Made by a program: the position numbers and the translations under genes. Under the pieces are notes generated by a model. The model worked only from the letters and a program-made list of their open reading frames with translations, was not told where the DNA came from and did not search any database. 32,009 nt of DNA. Source: Coriobacteriales bacterium (GTDB lineage Bacteria > Actinomycetota > Coriobacteriia > Coriobacteriales > UBA8131). Of this stretch, positions 1 to 8,902 are shown piece by piece; position 1 is the stretch's first letter, and each line of letters begins with the position of its first letter. The stretch is from the NCBI GenBank assembly GCA_031264075.1, contig JAISEO010000090.1:1-32009 (forward strand), read 5' to 3'.

Positions 1-116
1 TTCCAGGTCTGTTCGGGAGTGCAACGTCACTACTTGCGGTAATGGCGTTGTGCTCACGGGCAGAGCTGGGGCAAATCAGACGTGAGATGGCGGGCAATGA
101 ATAAATCGGCGCCTCC

Positions 117-2561
117 CTAAGCTTGTCCTGGAATGGTCTCGGTCCACGAACCGCGCGTGGAAACAACCTCCTGCGGCAGTTCGTCTCCTGCCACGTAGGG
201 ATATATCTTGCAGATCATACTCTTGATGGACGATCCGATGTCGCCCTCGCCGGTCTGCATGACGCGTGTGCAGTTATTGACGTTGGAGTCAAAGACGCCA
301 TAGAGATTGGGCTCGGCCGGCTCGGTCTCGGGGAACCACCAGCCGTGCTCGGCGTGCACGGTCTTCTCGTTGACCTCGCAGCTCAGCTTGGCTATCTGCT
401 TGAAGCGACCCTTGTCATTTTCAACCCAGACCCAGGCGCCGTCCTTGATGCCATAGCTGGCTGCCGTGGCCGGATTGATGGTGACCAGCGGCAGCGGGTG
501 AAACTCGCGCATCGTGGGAAGCTGTCGATGCTCCGAGTGAAAAAATTCGTAGGAGCGCCCGCCGCAGGTGAGTAGCAGCGGGTACTCCTGCATGAGCTCG
601 GGCGTGGAGTAAGGGCTCTCCAGCGGCTCAACATGAAATGGCGTGGGACTCAAACCCCATGCGGTAAATGTAGTAGGTGCAAGTTCTATGCGGCCACTCG
701 GCGTGGCAAACCCAAGTTCTCCGTTGCCGCGCAAGAGGCCCTTCTGGTACTTGTAGTAGGTGGCGTTGAAGCTATCGTACTGATAGCCGCAGGCCTCGGT
801 CAGTCCATCAAAATCCTTGTTGAACTCATCGGCAAAGGCATCGGTGCCGCCTTCTTCGGTGAGTCCACCCATGCCCGTGGCACTCTCGTTGCTCTGGATG
901 AAAGAGCCCGAGCGGAGGTTCAGATACCAGTCTACCAGATCCACGTCGGTTTCAAGCTGGAGTTCGTCAATAAAATACTCAGGATTGAGGCGCCGGCCCA
1001 GTTCGACGATGATCTGCTCGTCGCTTTTGGCCTCGTAGTACTCGCTCACCTTCTTCATCGTGCGCGCGGGCGTCCACCAGGTGCGGGCCGAGTTGCGCTC
1101 CGCGCTCATGGCCACCGGCAGCAGGATGTCTGCGTAGGCAATGGAAAACGGCGTCATGTACGGGTCCACGTTAACCACGAAGGGGCAGCGTTGCAGGGCC
1201 TTGTGTACGCGCGTCGAGTCCTGCGTGGGGCAGGCGATGGTATTGGAACTCTCGCACCAGATCATGTTACACGGGAAGGGATCCTCTGTCTCGAGTGCGT
1301 AGAGCATGCAGTCCGAGTCGGCCAGTGCGATATACTCCGCACCCTTGCGGCCGAAGGTATAGCTGCTCGTGAGCTTTTTGGCGCCCCACTCGGGAGGCAG
1401 TTGGTCCTCACCGGAGGAATACCCGGCGTTGATGTCAAAGGCGTTGCGGGTGAGGATGTTGCCGCCCGGGTTGTCGACGTTGCCGGTAATGGCCATGAGG
1501 TCGCAGGCGCAGAGATTGAGGGCCATGGCGCTCATCTGCTGGTCAAAGGCCAAGCCCCACTGGATGCAGGCCGGCTTTGAGGTGGCAAACAGGCGTGCGG
1601 CCCCACGGATGTCCTCGGCGTTGAGCCAGCACACCTCGGCAGCCCACTCGGGTGTCTTGTCCTCTATGGCCGCCCAGAGCTCATCGAGCCCCGCGCACCA
1701 GTAATCAACGAACTCCTGGTCGTAGAGCCCCTCAGAGATGATGACCTGCAACATGGCCATGCCCAGGGCCGCGTCCGTGCCGGGGCGCAGCTGCAGGAAG
1801 TACTCGGCGCGGGCGCCCCACCAGGTCAGGCGAGGGTCGATGGAGATTATCTTGGCGCCATTCTGCACGCAGGGTACGAGCCAGTGACCCAGATAGCCGT
1901 CGCCATTGGACTTGAGCGGCTCATTGCCCCAGACGATGATGCACTCAGGCACCTTCCACTCGGGATTGTTGTAGCGGTCATCGTGACACACGGCGGCATC
2001 GGCAATCGGAAAATCGCCCAGCGGCGCCATGGAACCGCAGACACGCGGCAGATAGCAGCTGAATCCCGTAAAGCCAAAGGTGCCGATGTTAGGCGTATGG
2101 AATATGGTCTTGGCAGCCCAGGGCACCTGCCAGTTGATATTGCGGCCAGTACCGTGAAATACAAAGATGGAGTTACCGCCATCCTTAGCCCAGATCTCAC
2201 GAACCCTGGCCTCTATGATGTCATAGGCTTCGTCCCAACTGATGCGTTCCCATTCGTTTCCGCCCTTTTCGCCCACCCGCTTCATCGGATACCTCACGCG
2301 ATGCTCACTGTTGATGGACTCCGTGAGGTTGAGGCAGCGCATACAGAGCCTGCCGTCGTTATAGGGCGCGAGTGGATCGCCTTCCACCCGCTCTACCTTG
2401 CCGTCTTTGGTGTAGAGCAGGATGCCGCAGGAATCATGGCAGCCCGGAGGTGAATAGTGGTAGGTGCGCGTGACGGTATAGCCGTCTTCCTCCCACCGCC
2501 ATTCTCCCTCGTGGTAGGCCTCTCGGTTGATGCCGTCCAAAAACTCCTGATAGTCTGTCAT
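117..2561 (-). CDS. Molybdopterin-dependent oxidoreductase (DMSO reductase superfamily, large catalytic subunit); resembles the Eggerthellaceae catechol-dehydroxylase/acetylene-hydratase-like group
   Basis: ORF of ~815 aa with N-terminal Cys motif (GCHDSCGILLYTKDGKVERVEGDP...GRLCMRC), ISWDEAYDII, GNVDNPGGN, HAEHGWWFPE typical of Moco enzymes; no Tat signal. Start may be GTG at 2573 (MSRVMTDY) or ATG at 2561 (MTDYQEF). Confidence 0.9.
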   Translation of the reverse strand: MTDYQEFLDGINREAYHEGEWRWEEDGYTVTRTYHYSPPGCHDSCGILLYTKDGKVERVEGDPLAPYNDGRLCMRCLNLTESINSEHRVRYPMKRVGEKGGNEWERISWDEAYDIIEARVREIWAKDGGNSIFVFHGTGRNINWQVPWAAKTIFHTPNIGTFGFTGFSCYLPRVCGSMAPLGDFPIADAAVCHDDRYNNPEWKVPECIIVWGNEPLKSNGDGYLGHWLVPCVQNGAKIISIDPRLTWWGARAEYFLQLRPGTDAALGMAMLQVIISEGLYDQEFVDYWCAGLDELWAAIEDKTPEWAAEVCWLNAEDIRGAARLFATSKPACIQWGLAFDQQMSAMALNLCACDLMAITGNVDNPGGNILTRNAFDINAGYSSGEDQLPPEWGAKKLTSSYTFGRKGAEYIALADSDCMLYALETEDPFPCNMIWCESSNTIACPTQDSTRVHKALQRCPFVVNVDPYMTPFSIAYADILLPVAMSAERNSARTWWTPARTMKKVSEYYEAKSDEQIIVELGRRLNPEYFIDELQLETDVDLVDWYLNLRSGSFIQSNESATGMGGLTEEGGTDAFADEFNKDFDGLTEACGYQYDSFNATYYKYQKGLLRGNGELGFATPSGRIELAPTTFTAWGLSPTPFHVEPLESPYSTPELMQEYPLLLTCGGRSYEFFHSEHRQLPTMREFHPLPLVTINPATAASYGIKDGAWVWVENDKGRFKQIAKLSCEVNEKTVHAEHGWWFPETEPAEPNLYGVFDSNVNNCTRVMQTGEGDIGSSIKSMICKIYPYVAGDELPQEVVSTRGSWTETIPGQA

Positions 2562-2580
2562 GACTCGACTCACTCTCGTG

Positions 2581-3366
2581 CTAATTTGCCAGCTGATAGC
2601 CGCCGTCGATGACGAGTATGGCGCCCGTCATCTGCTCAGAGGCGGGAGCGCCGAGGTACACGGCGAGGGCGGCAACCTCTATGGGCTCACCAAAGCGGCC
2701 CGTTGGGGTCATATCGAGCCACTGCTCGGCCAGGTCGGCAATCTCGAGTGCCGTCTTGAAATACCCGGGCGCAATGGCGTTGACACGGATGCCGTACTCG
2801 GCCCATTCCCAGGCGAGCATCTCGGTCATATGATTGGCACCGGCCTTTGCCGTGGAGTAGTTGACCATCTTCTGTGGCTTGTTGACGACGAGCCCGGCGT
2901 TGGAGGTGATGTTGATGATGGAGCCGCCGCCCGTGTCGCGCATCTTCTCGGCGGCCATGGCACTCATCATGAAGTAGGCGGTGAGATCCAGCGCAATGAC
3001 CCGGTGCCAGTTGGCAAAGTTGTCCTTGATGTAGCCGATGGCATCATCGCCGCCGCCACAGCCGGCGTTGTTGACCAGCACGTCTATCTTGCCAAAGTCT
3101 GTGACAAAGCCGTCAACCGCGGCCTGGGCATCTTCCTGCCTGGTCTGGTCGGCGCGATAGAACCGGACCTTGACGTCGGGGTATTTGGCCTGCAGGGCCG
3201 CCGCGGCCTTCTCACCCTTTTCCTGGGTGCGCCCCGTAAAGCCAACGTTGGCGCCCAACTCGGCATAGCCATCGGCAATGGCATTGCCCAGACCCTGGGT
3301 ACCGCCGGTGATGAGTACGTTGAGACCCTTGACATCAAAAGCATTCTTGAGTGACGTAATAGGCAT
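2581..3366 (-). CDS. Short-chain dehydrogenase/reductase (SDR) family oxidoreductase
   Basis: 261 aa; TGGTQGLG Rossmann motif, NNAG, YSTAK catalytic motif, C-terminal VIDGGYQLAN. Ends 8-20 nt before the downstream molybdoenzyme start, so probably co-transcribed. Confidence 0.93.
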   Translation of the reverse strand: MPITSLKNAFDVKGLNVLITGGTQGLGNAIADGYAELGANVGFTGRTQEKGEKAAAALQAKYPDVKVRFYRADQTRQEDAQAAVDGFVTDFGKIDVLVNNAGCGGGDDAIGYIKDNFANWHRVIALDLTAYFMMSAMAAEKMRDTGGGSIINITSNAGLVVNKPQKMVNYSTAKAGANHMTEMLAWEWAEYGIRVNAIAPGYFKTALEIADLAEQWLDMTPTGRFGEPIEVAALAVYLGAPASEQMTGAILVIDGGYQLAN

Positions 3367-3563
3367 GAGAGCCTCCTCTTTTCAAACTAGGTATCCGATC
3401 ATCTGAGCTGTAAAGCACCTTATGCATGCTCTTCACTCATTATCACGGGCACGGGGAGTCGTGACCATGAGCTGAAAGACTGAATTGCCTGCCAGAGCTT
3501 AGCCGCAAAGGCTAATATGCGCGCCCTGCGGAGTCCTGTACGCTCTGTGGCAGGCCGCTGCCG

Positions 3564-4952
3564 CTATTTTGGAGCAAGGCTCTCCTGCATGATGCCGAGG
3601 TCCTTTGCCTTCTCGTCGTCCACCCATCTGAGCTTTTTCTTGGTGGACTCGGCAACGATGACCGCGAGGATGCAGACGAGGCCAATGACGATGCTCACCA
3701 CAAAACAGGCAATATAGCTGCCGCCCTGCCAGCCCACGAGAAAGCCATACATGGTAGGCCCGACAAAGCCGATGGCACCGGTGCCGATGCGACACCAGGA
3801 GAAGATCTTGGCGTAGTCGCGGTTGCCGAAGATGCTCCGTATCAACAGCGGGGTGGACACGGCGTAGACGGAGTTCTGCACGCCAAAGAAGAAGCCGAAG
3901 AGGTAGAGCAGCCAGGGCTCCTGATTGAAGAAGATAAAGCCCACAAGGCCCACGATGACCAGCCCGAGCTGGATGATTATGGCCTTGTACACCCCTATGT
4001 AGTCCGTAACAAAGCCCATGACTATCTTGGACGCGATGTTGCCTATCATCACGGCCGAAACGAGTGTTGCGCCAAACATGCGATTTGCGGCAACGTCGTC
4101 ACCATAGAAACCCAGCGAGAAGCCAAAGGGATTCATCTGCGTGCCGAGACTCCCGTAAAAACTCACGAGGCCGCAGAGCAGGAACATACAGAGGAAGGGG
4201 AGGGAGAAGACGGCCACCCTGTTGGCAACGACCCCGGCATTGGGCCCGGCCGCCGCGGCCTTGCTGTGCTTTTGCTCTATCTGCTTTCTGGCCTCTTCCT
4301 CAGACCAGCCATAGGGGTTGAGCCCCATGTCCTCCGGCTTGAAGCGAAAGACGAAGAGGGTAAAGGGCAGTACCATGATGCAGATGACGAGCGCCGAGGC
4401 AAAGTAGGCGGTACGCCAGCCAAACTCGTTGATGAAGAAGGTGAAGAGTATCGAGAGCAGCGCCCCGCCGATGCCGGAGAAACACGACACGATGCCGAGC
4501 ACGAGCGCGCGCCGTTTGAAGAACCAGTTGCCGATGAGAATGGGCACCGGCATGACGAAGATGAAGCTGCCGGCAAGCCCAAAGATGAAGCCGGAGATAT
4601 ACCATTGCCACACCTCCGTATAGAGCCCGTTGATGGCAAAGGCGCCGGCGGTGAGAACGAAGGCCGTCGTGAGCACGATGCGGATGTTGTAGCGGGGCAG
4701 GATATGCCCTATCAGCGGCATGGCTATGATGGTGGCGAGAAAGTACATCGACATGTAGACCATGAGTTCGCCCTGGCGGGATGCCGGGTCATCGCCGAAG
4801 AAGTTGACGTCTGTGGCACTTATCACCGGTTGGACAAAGGCACCGATGCCCGCGTCCAGTATCGCCCCCAAGCCACCTGCCATCATGAAGCAGCAACCTA
4901 TCGCAATGAACCACGCATAGTGCAGTTTGCCTTTTGCCTGTGTCTGTTCCAC
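3564..4952 (-). CDS. MFS transporter (OFA/oxalate-formate antiporter-like)
   Basis: 462 aa, ~12 hydrophobic segments, MFS-type organisation beginning HYAWFIAIGCCFMMAGG. Confidence 0.88.
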   Translation of the reverse strand: MEQTQAKGKLHYAWFIAIGCCFMMAGGLGAILDAGIGAFVQPVISATDVNFFGDDPASRQGELMVYMSMYFLATIIAMPLIGHILPRYNIRIVLTTAFVLTAGAFAINGLYTEVWQWYISGFIFGLAGSFIFVMPVPILIGNWFFKRRALVLGIVSCFSGIGGALLSILFTFFINEFGWRTAYFASALVICIMVLPFTLFVFRFKPEDMGLNPYGWSEEEARKQIEQKHSKAAAAGPNAGVVANRVAVFSLPFLCMFLLCGLVSFYGSLGTQMNPFGFSLGFYGDDVAANRMFGATLVSAVMIGNIASKIVMGFVTDYIGVYKAIIIQLGLVIVGLVGFIFFNQEPWLLYLFGFFFGVQNSVYAVSTPLLIRSIFGNRDYAKIFSWCRIGTGAIGFVGPTMYGFLVGWQGGSYIACFVVSIVIGLVCILAVIVAESTKKKLRWVDDEKAKDLGIMQESLAPK

Positions 4953-5090
4953 CGTCTGTTCACCTGGCCTATCTGGTTTGATAACGCTTTGCAGGAACCG
5001 TACATCAACGCAGCCACTCTAACAGTTGGCGGACAGACTAGCCATAGGGCTACAAACCCTAAAGCAGCTGATGCACTTAGCTTGACAGTG

Positions 5091-5118
5091 CTATTATTGG
5101 CGCCTGAACAGGGGTCAA
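5091..5118 (-). promoter_or_regulatory. Candidate promoter for the MFS-SDR-molybdoenzyme unit
   Basis: On the minus strand TTGACC (5118-5113), 16-bp spacer, TAATAG (5096-5091), upstream of the MFS start. Match by eye only. Confidence 0.35.
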
Positions 5119-5220
5119 ACAACAGAGGCTAACCCGTTTGGTTGTAAGAGGGCTCTATTAGACCAAAAGGATGAGTGGCAGTATTAGGCCTCTCACCCTT
5201 TTCAGTCGAGCAGTGCGAAA

Positions 5221-5265
5221 CACAGGAGGGGCCGGCGGTTTTGTGCCCTCACCGTCCCCTCTGTG
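5221..5265. repeat. Second imperfect GC-rich inverted repeat next to the 5305-5360 palindrome
   Basis: CACAGGAGGGGCCGG (5221-5235) against CCGTCCCCTCTGTG (5252-5265); flanked by TTTTC on the + strand. Confidence 0.5.
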
Positions 5266-5304
5266 TTTTCAAGCCCCGGTCTTGTAGCCCCGGCCCTGGG
5301 GAAA

Positions 5305-5360
5305 GGGGGGACGGGGCAACTGTGCCATCAACGCCAGTGGCACAGTTGCCTCGTCCCCCC
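5305..5360. repeat. Long REP-like palindrome (23-bp arms, 10-nt loop)
   Basis: GGGGGGACGGGGCAACTGTGCCA / TGGCACAGTTGCCTCGTCCCCCC, one mismatch; lies 8 nt beyond the FKBP stop. Confidence 0.85.
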
Positions 5361-5367
5361 CCTGCCC

Positions 5368-5808
5368 TCAGGGATCAACAATGTCCACGAGTTCGATCCA
5401 GTACTCCAGTTCCTTGCCGGCAAGGGGGTGATTGAAGTCCACCTTGACATAATCCTCTGTGGCTTCAAGCACCCGTACCGGCAGCGTTATCCTGTTGAAG
5501 GGGTTCTCCCAGGAGAGGATGGAACCCACTTCCAGTTCGTCACCATGGGGAATCATAGTGCGGGGATACACCTGCACACCCTCGGGGTCGTGGTAGCCAT
5601 AGGCCTTCTCCGGTACGATGCGCAGGGTACGCTGATCCCCTGGCTCCATCTCATAGAGGGCCTCATCGATGCCGGGAGGCACGGCGCCGGTGCCGATGAC
5701 CACACGGTCCGGCTCTGCTTCCAGATACACGTCAACCGGCTCCTCGCCTGCCGCACCTCCGCTGTATCGGATGAGCGCGCACCTTCCAGAACGTTCCAGC
5801 TTACGCAT
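5368..5808 (-). CDS. FKBP-type peptidyl-prolyl cis-trans isomerase (SlyD-like, no His-rich tail)
   Basis: Residues such as GAVPPGIDEALYEMEPGDQRTLRIVPEKAYGYHDPEGVQVYPRTMIP and DFNHPLAGKELEYWIELVDI fit SlyD/FKBP. ATG at 5808 overlaps the upstream gene's stop (ATGCGTAA), so I prefer it to the ORF-track start at 5838. Confidence 0.87.
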   Translation of the reverse strand: MRKLERSGRCALIRYSGGAAGEEPVDVYLEAEPDRVVIGTGAVPPGIDEALYEMEPGDQRTLRIVPEKAYGYHDPEGVQVYPRTMIPHGDELEVGSILSWENPFNRITLPVRVLEATEDYVKVDFNHPLAGKELEYWIELVDIVDP

Positions 5809-6289
5809 CGGTGAGCATCTCGTCCACACGCTGGTCACCGCGCTGGGCGGTCATGCGCTCGGCGCTGGCGTTTTCCTCCACCTCAAAGTGGGCGGCCTTG
5901 CGCGCACCCTTGGCCGGGTCATGGACAAACGGGCCGCGGGCCTCATAGGGCTTGTACTGCGGCACCCAGAGCACCTGTTTGGTCTTGCTGTCCAGCTTGC
6001 GGGCAAGCTCCTCCACGGTGCCATAGCTCATGACATTGGCCAGGCAGTGGTGTACGCAGATAGGCTCCCTGCCCGTGCTGGTACGCTCGGCGCACAGATC
6101 GCAGAGATCGGTGGGAACAGGAATCTTGTTGAAGTTGAAGCGATGCTCCTCTATCTCCCACGGGCCGTCATCAAAGACACGGATGCCAAACTTGCCCACG
6201 GGATAGTCATGCTCTTCCTTGCACGTGACCTGGCAGACCTCGCAGCCGGTGCAGTATTCGTAATCTATCAGGAGTCCATAGTGTGCCAT
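5801..6289 (-). CDS. Ferredoxin-like 4Fe-4S subunit of molybdopterin oxidoreductase (two clusters predicted)
   Basis: 162 aa; CTGCEVCQVTC and CDLCAERTSTGREPICVHHC (8 Cys). Starts immediately after the catalytic subunit stop. Confidence 0.88.
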   Translation of the reverse strand: MAHYGLLIDYEYCTGCEVCQVTCKEEHDYPVGKFGIRVFDDGPWEIEEHRFNFNKIPVPTDLCDLCAERTSTGREPICVHHCLANVMSYGTVEELARKLDSKTKQVLWVPQYKPYEARGPFVHDPAKGARKAAHFEVEENASAERMTAQRGDQRVDEMLTDA

Positions 6290-6291
6290 GA

Positions 6292-8649
6292 TTACACCAA
6301 CTTTCCAAACTTGTCCCAGACCTCTGCCATGTTTGTGTCATAGCTCTTCTCCAGGGGCTTGATGTTGCAAATGCTGCACTTGTAGGGGGCACCAAAACCT
6401 ATCTTGCCCTGAAAGCCGTTGGGAAGGAGGTTATTAACGTTGGAGCGGAAGGTATGGTACGGGCCGTTGGCGTCCTTGTCGTCGGGCTCGAGCTCGGGGA
6501 ACCACCAGCCGTGCTGCGTGTGGATGGTCTTCTCGTCCACGGCCTGCGTGATCTTGGCCTTATAGACGGCAGAGCCGTAGTTGTTGTAGACCTCACACCA
6601 CTGGCCGTTGGCGATACCGAGGCGCGCGGCCACGAGGGGATGTATCTCCACGAGCGGGTCGGGGTTGAGCTCACGCAGAAGCGGAATCTGGCGATGCTCA
6701 CTGTGGAAGAAGGCATAGGTGCGGGCACCCGTGGTGAGTACGAAGGGGTACTCCTTGAAGAGATCCGGTGTGGAGACCGGTGAGAAGGGCGGCTCCTCGT
6801 AGTAGGGCAGGGGGTCGTCGCCAAACTGGTAGAAGGCGCTGGAGTACAGCTCGATACGGCCCGAGGGCGTGTTGAAACCCAGGTTGCCGTCGCGACGCAG
6901 GCTGCCACGCTCATACTTGAAGTAACTGACATCCTGCTGGAGGGTCACTTCCTTGTGCAGCTCGTCATAGGTGTACTGGCCGCCCAGGCGCAGATCGTTG
7001 ATGAAGTCGTACACGTCGTTGTACTGCTCCCACATATGCGGATTGAGACGCTTGCCCAACTCAAAGGCTATCTGCAGGTCGCTCTTGGAGTTGATGGGCT
7101 CAATGGCCTTGTTGCAGGCACCAAAGTACAGCGGGGCGGCCCCATACTCGGCAAAGAGGCAGCCGTCGCGCTCGACCACCGTGGCAAGCGGCAGAAATAC
7201 GTCGCAGGAGGCCTGGGCGGACGGTGTCATGAAGCAGTCCACACAGATGCAGAACTCCAGCGAGCGCAGGATGGCGTCATGCCAGCGGCGCGGCTCGCCC
7301 GAGGTGCAGGCCATGAGGTTGTTGCCGGTGTAGAGGCCCATGCGTACCGGATAGGGCACGTCGGTTTCCAGACATTCAAGGGCGAGGTCGGCCTGCGCGT
7401 TGAGGATCATGTTGCAGTAGCCGGGGTATTCCTTCATGCCTATCATCTTGGCGCCCAGCTCGGCCCCGATGCCCTTGTCAAAGCCAAAGCCGCCCTCGTT
7501 GAGGCCGGAGTTGATGTCACCCACCACCTGGCCACCGGGGCGGTCGATGTTGCCGGTGATGGCCATGAGGGCGACGACGGCCTGACCGTTCTGCATGCCG
7601 TTCTTCTTCTGATCCACGGCAAGACCCCAGAGTACACCGGCCGGCTTGGCCGTGGCATACATGCGGGCCGCTGCCTTGAGGTACTCAACATCGATACCGC
7701 AGATCTCCGCTGCCTTCTCGGCCGGCATCTCCGCGGCGCGCTCGGCCAGGGCCTCAAAGCCGTAGCACCAGTACTCGACAAAGTCCCTGTCGTAGAGTTC
7801 TTCCTTGATGATGGTGTCGATCATCGCAAGCGCCAGCGCGGTGTCCGTACCCGGACGCAGGCGCAGATGGTAGTCGGCGTGCGAACTGAGCCAGGTCACG
7901 CGCGGATCCACGCTGATGAGGCGCGCACCGCGCTTCATCAGGTCGGTGACCGCGTGGCCAAAGAAGCCGTCGGGGTTGGAAGGCAGTGGCTCCTTGCCCC
8001 ACATCATGATGACCTCGGGCACCTCATACTCCGGATCGTCGTAGCGTCCGGGCAGGGCGGCGGCATAGTCCAGCTCGGGATACGGAATGCCCGTGATATA
8101 GGCGCTGGCCGCCAGACGCGGCGTGTAGCAGGCATAGCCGCTCTGCGAGTAGCAGAAGTTGGGCGTGCAGAAGCTCATCGTGGCATAGGGCAACAGCGTG
8201 CCACCCTCACGGCCGGTACCGACGAAGATTATCATGCTCTCGCGGCCATACTGCCCCGTGATACGCCTCCACTCGCTCTCGATGAGGTCGTAGGCCTCAT
8301 CCCAGGTTATCTCCTCCCACTTATCATCCTGACCCCGGTATTTTGGGTCTCGCTTGAGGGGCTGTTGGATGCGCGAGGGATTGTAGACGTAGTCCTTCAT
8401 CGTGATGCAGCGCGGACACAGACGGCCCTGCGTAACGGGATGGTTCTCGTCTCCTTCTACCTTGACCAGCCTGCCGTTGTCATCCACGTACAGCTTGAGT
8501 CCACAACCCACCGGGTGACAGCCGGGAGGTGTCCAGATGCTGGAACGGGTGACCGTGAGCCCATCCTCCTCGTAGCGCCAGGGCTTACCAAGATCGTTGA
8601 CATCGGATAAGGTGTCCAGCGGCAGTGCCGGTGTAGCCTTTGTCTTCAT
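6292..8649 (-). CDS. Molybdopterin-dependent oxidoreductase (DMSO reductase superfamily, catalytic subunit)
   Basis: 785 aa; GCHPVGCGLKLYVDDNGRLVKVEGDENHPVTQGRLCPRC, ITWDEAYDLI, GNIDRPGGQ, HTQHGWWFPE. Clear paralogue of the 117-2561 gene. No Tat signal. Good RBS (AAAGGAGCG) upstream. Confidence 0.92.
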   Translation of the reverse strand: MKTKATPALPLDTLSDVNDLGKPWRYEEDGLTVTRSSIWTPPGCHPVGCGLKLYVDDNGRLVKVEGDENHPVTQGRLCPRCITMKDYVYNPSRIQQPLKRDPKYRGQDDKWEEITWDEAYDLIESEWRRITGQYGRESMIIFVGTGREGGTLLPYATMSFCTPNFCYSQSGYACYTPRLAASAYITGIPYPELDYAAALPGRYDDPEYEVPEVIMMWGKEPLPSNPDGFFGHAVTDLMKRGARLISVDPRVTWLSSHADYHLRLRPGTDTALALAMIDTIIKEELYDRDFVEYWCYGFEALAERAAEMPAEKAAEICGIDVEYLKAAARMYATAKPAGVLWGLAVDQKKNGMQNGQAVVALMAITGNIDRPGGQVVGDINSGLNEGGFGFDKGIGAELGAKMIGMKEYPGYCNMILNAQADLALECLETDVPYPVRMGLYTGNNLMACTSGEPRRWHDAILRSLEFCICVDCFMTPSAQASCDVFLPLATVVERDGCLFAEYGAAPLYFGACNKAIEPINSKSDLQIAFELGKRLNPHMWEQYNDVYDFINDLRLGGQYTYDELHKEVTLQQDVSYFKYERGSLRRDGNLGFNTPSGRIELYSSAFYQFGDDPLPYYEEPPFSPVSTPDLFKEYPFVLTTGARTYAFFHSEHRQIPLLRELNPDPLVEIHPLVAARLGIANGQWCEVYNNYGSAVYKAKITQAVDEKTIHTQHGWWFPELEPDDKDANGPYHTFRSNVNNLLPNGFQGKIGFGAPYKCSICNIKPLEKSYDTNMAEVWDKFGKLV

Positions 8650-8722
8650 GGATCGTCGCTCCTTTCACATACGTGCCCGCGTTGAGACACTCCTTCTGAT
8701 ACTTGCTCAATCTCTACTGCCC

Positions 8723-8767
8723 ATTCTAGGGTGCCGGATGCGATTGCGCTATCGGGAGTACCGTACT
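8723..8767 (-). promoter_or_regulatory. Candidate promoter/operator upstream of the 8649 molybdoenzyme
   Basis: Palindrome AGTAC-C-GTACT (8757-8767) and TAGAAT -10-like box (minus, 8728-8723); no good -35. Confidence 0.35.
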
Positions 8768-8815
8768 ATCTGCACAAAGAGGGCATACCTGCGGTAGTGC
8801 TTGGGGGGAGATTGA

Positions 8816-8856
8816 CAAAAAGCCCCGCGGGTGCGCGTTTCGCGCGCCCGCGGGGC
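8816..8856 (-). terminator. Rho-independent terminator of the giant surface protein gene
   Basis: On minus: GCCCCGCGGGCGCGCGAAACGCGCACCCGCGGGGC followed by TTTTTGTC; ~45 nt after the stop at 8903. Confidence 0.9.
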
Positions 8857-8902
8857 CTCAGGGCTTCAGGCCTCGGATCAGGTTTTGGATCTCAACTCAG
8901 GT

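Noticed and set aside
3499-3515. TTAGCC-GCAAA-GGCTAA hairpin after the MFS gene as a terminator
   Set aside because: Only a 6-bp stem and no T-tract on the minus strand; too weak to call.
6955-8610. 551-aa + strand ORF antisense to the molybdoenzyme
   Set aside because: Low-complexity shadow ORF of a high-GC coding strand; the minus-strand protein is a clear Moco enzyme.
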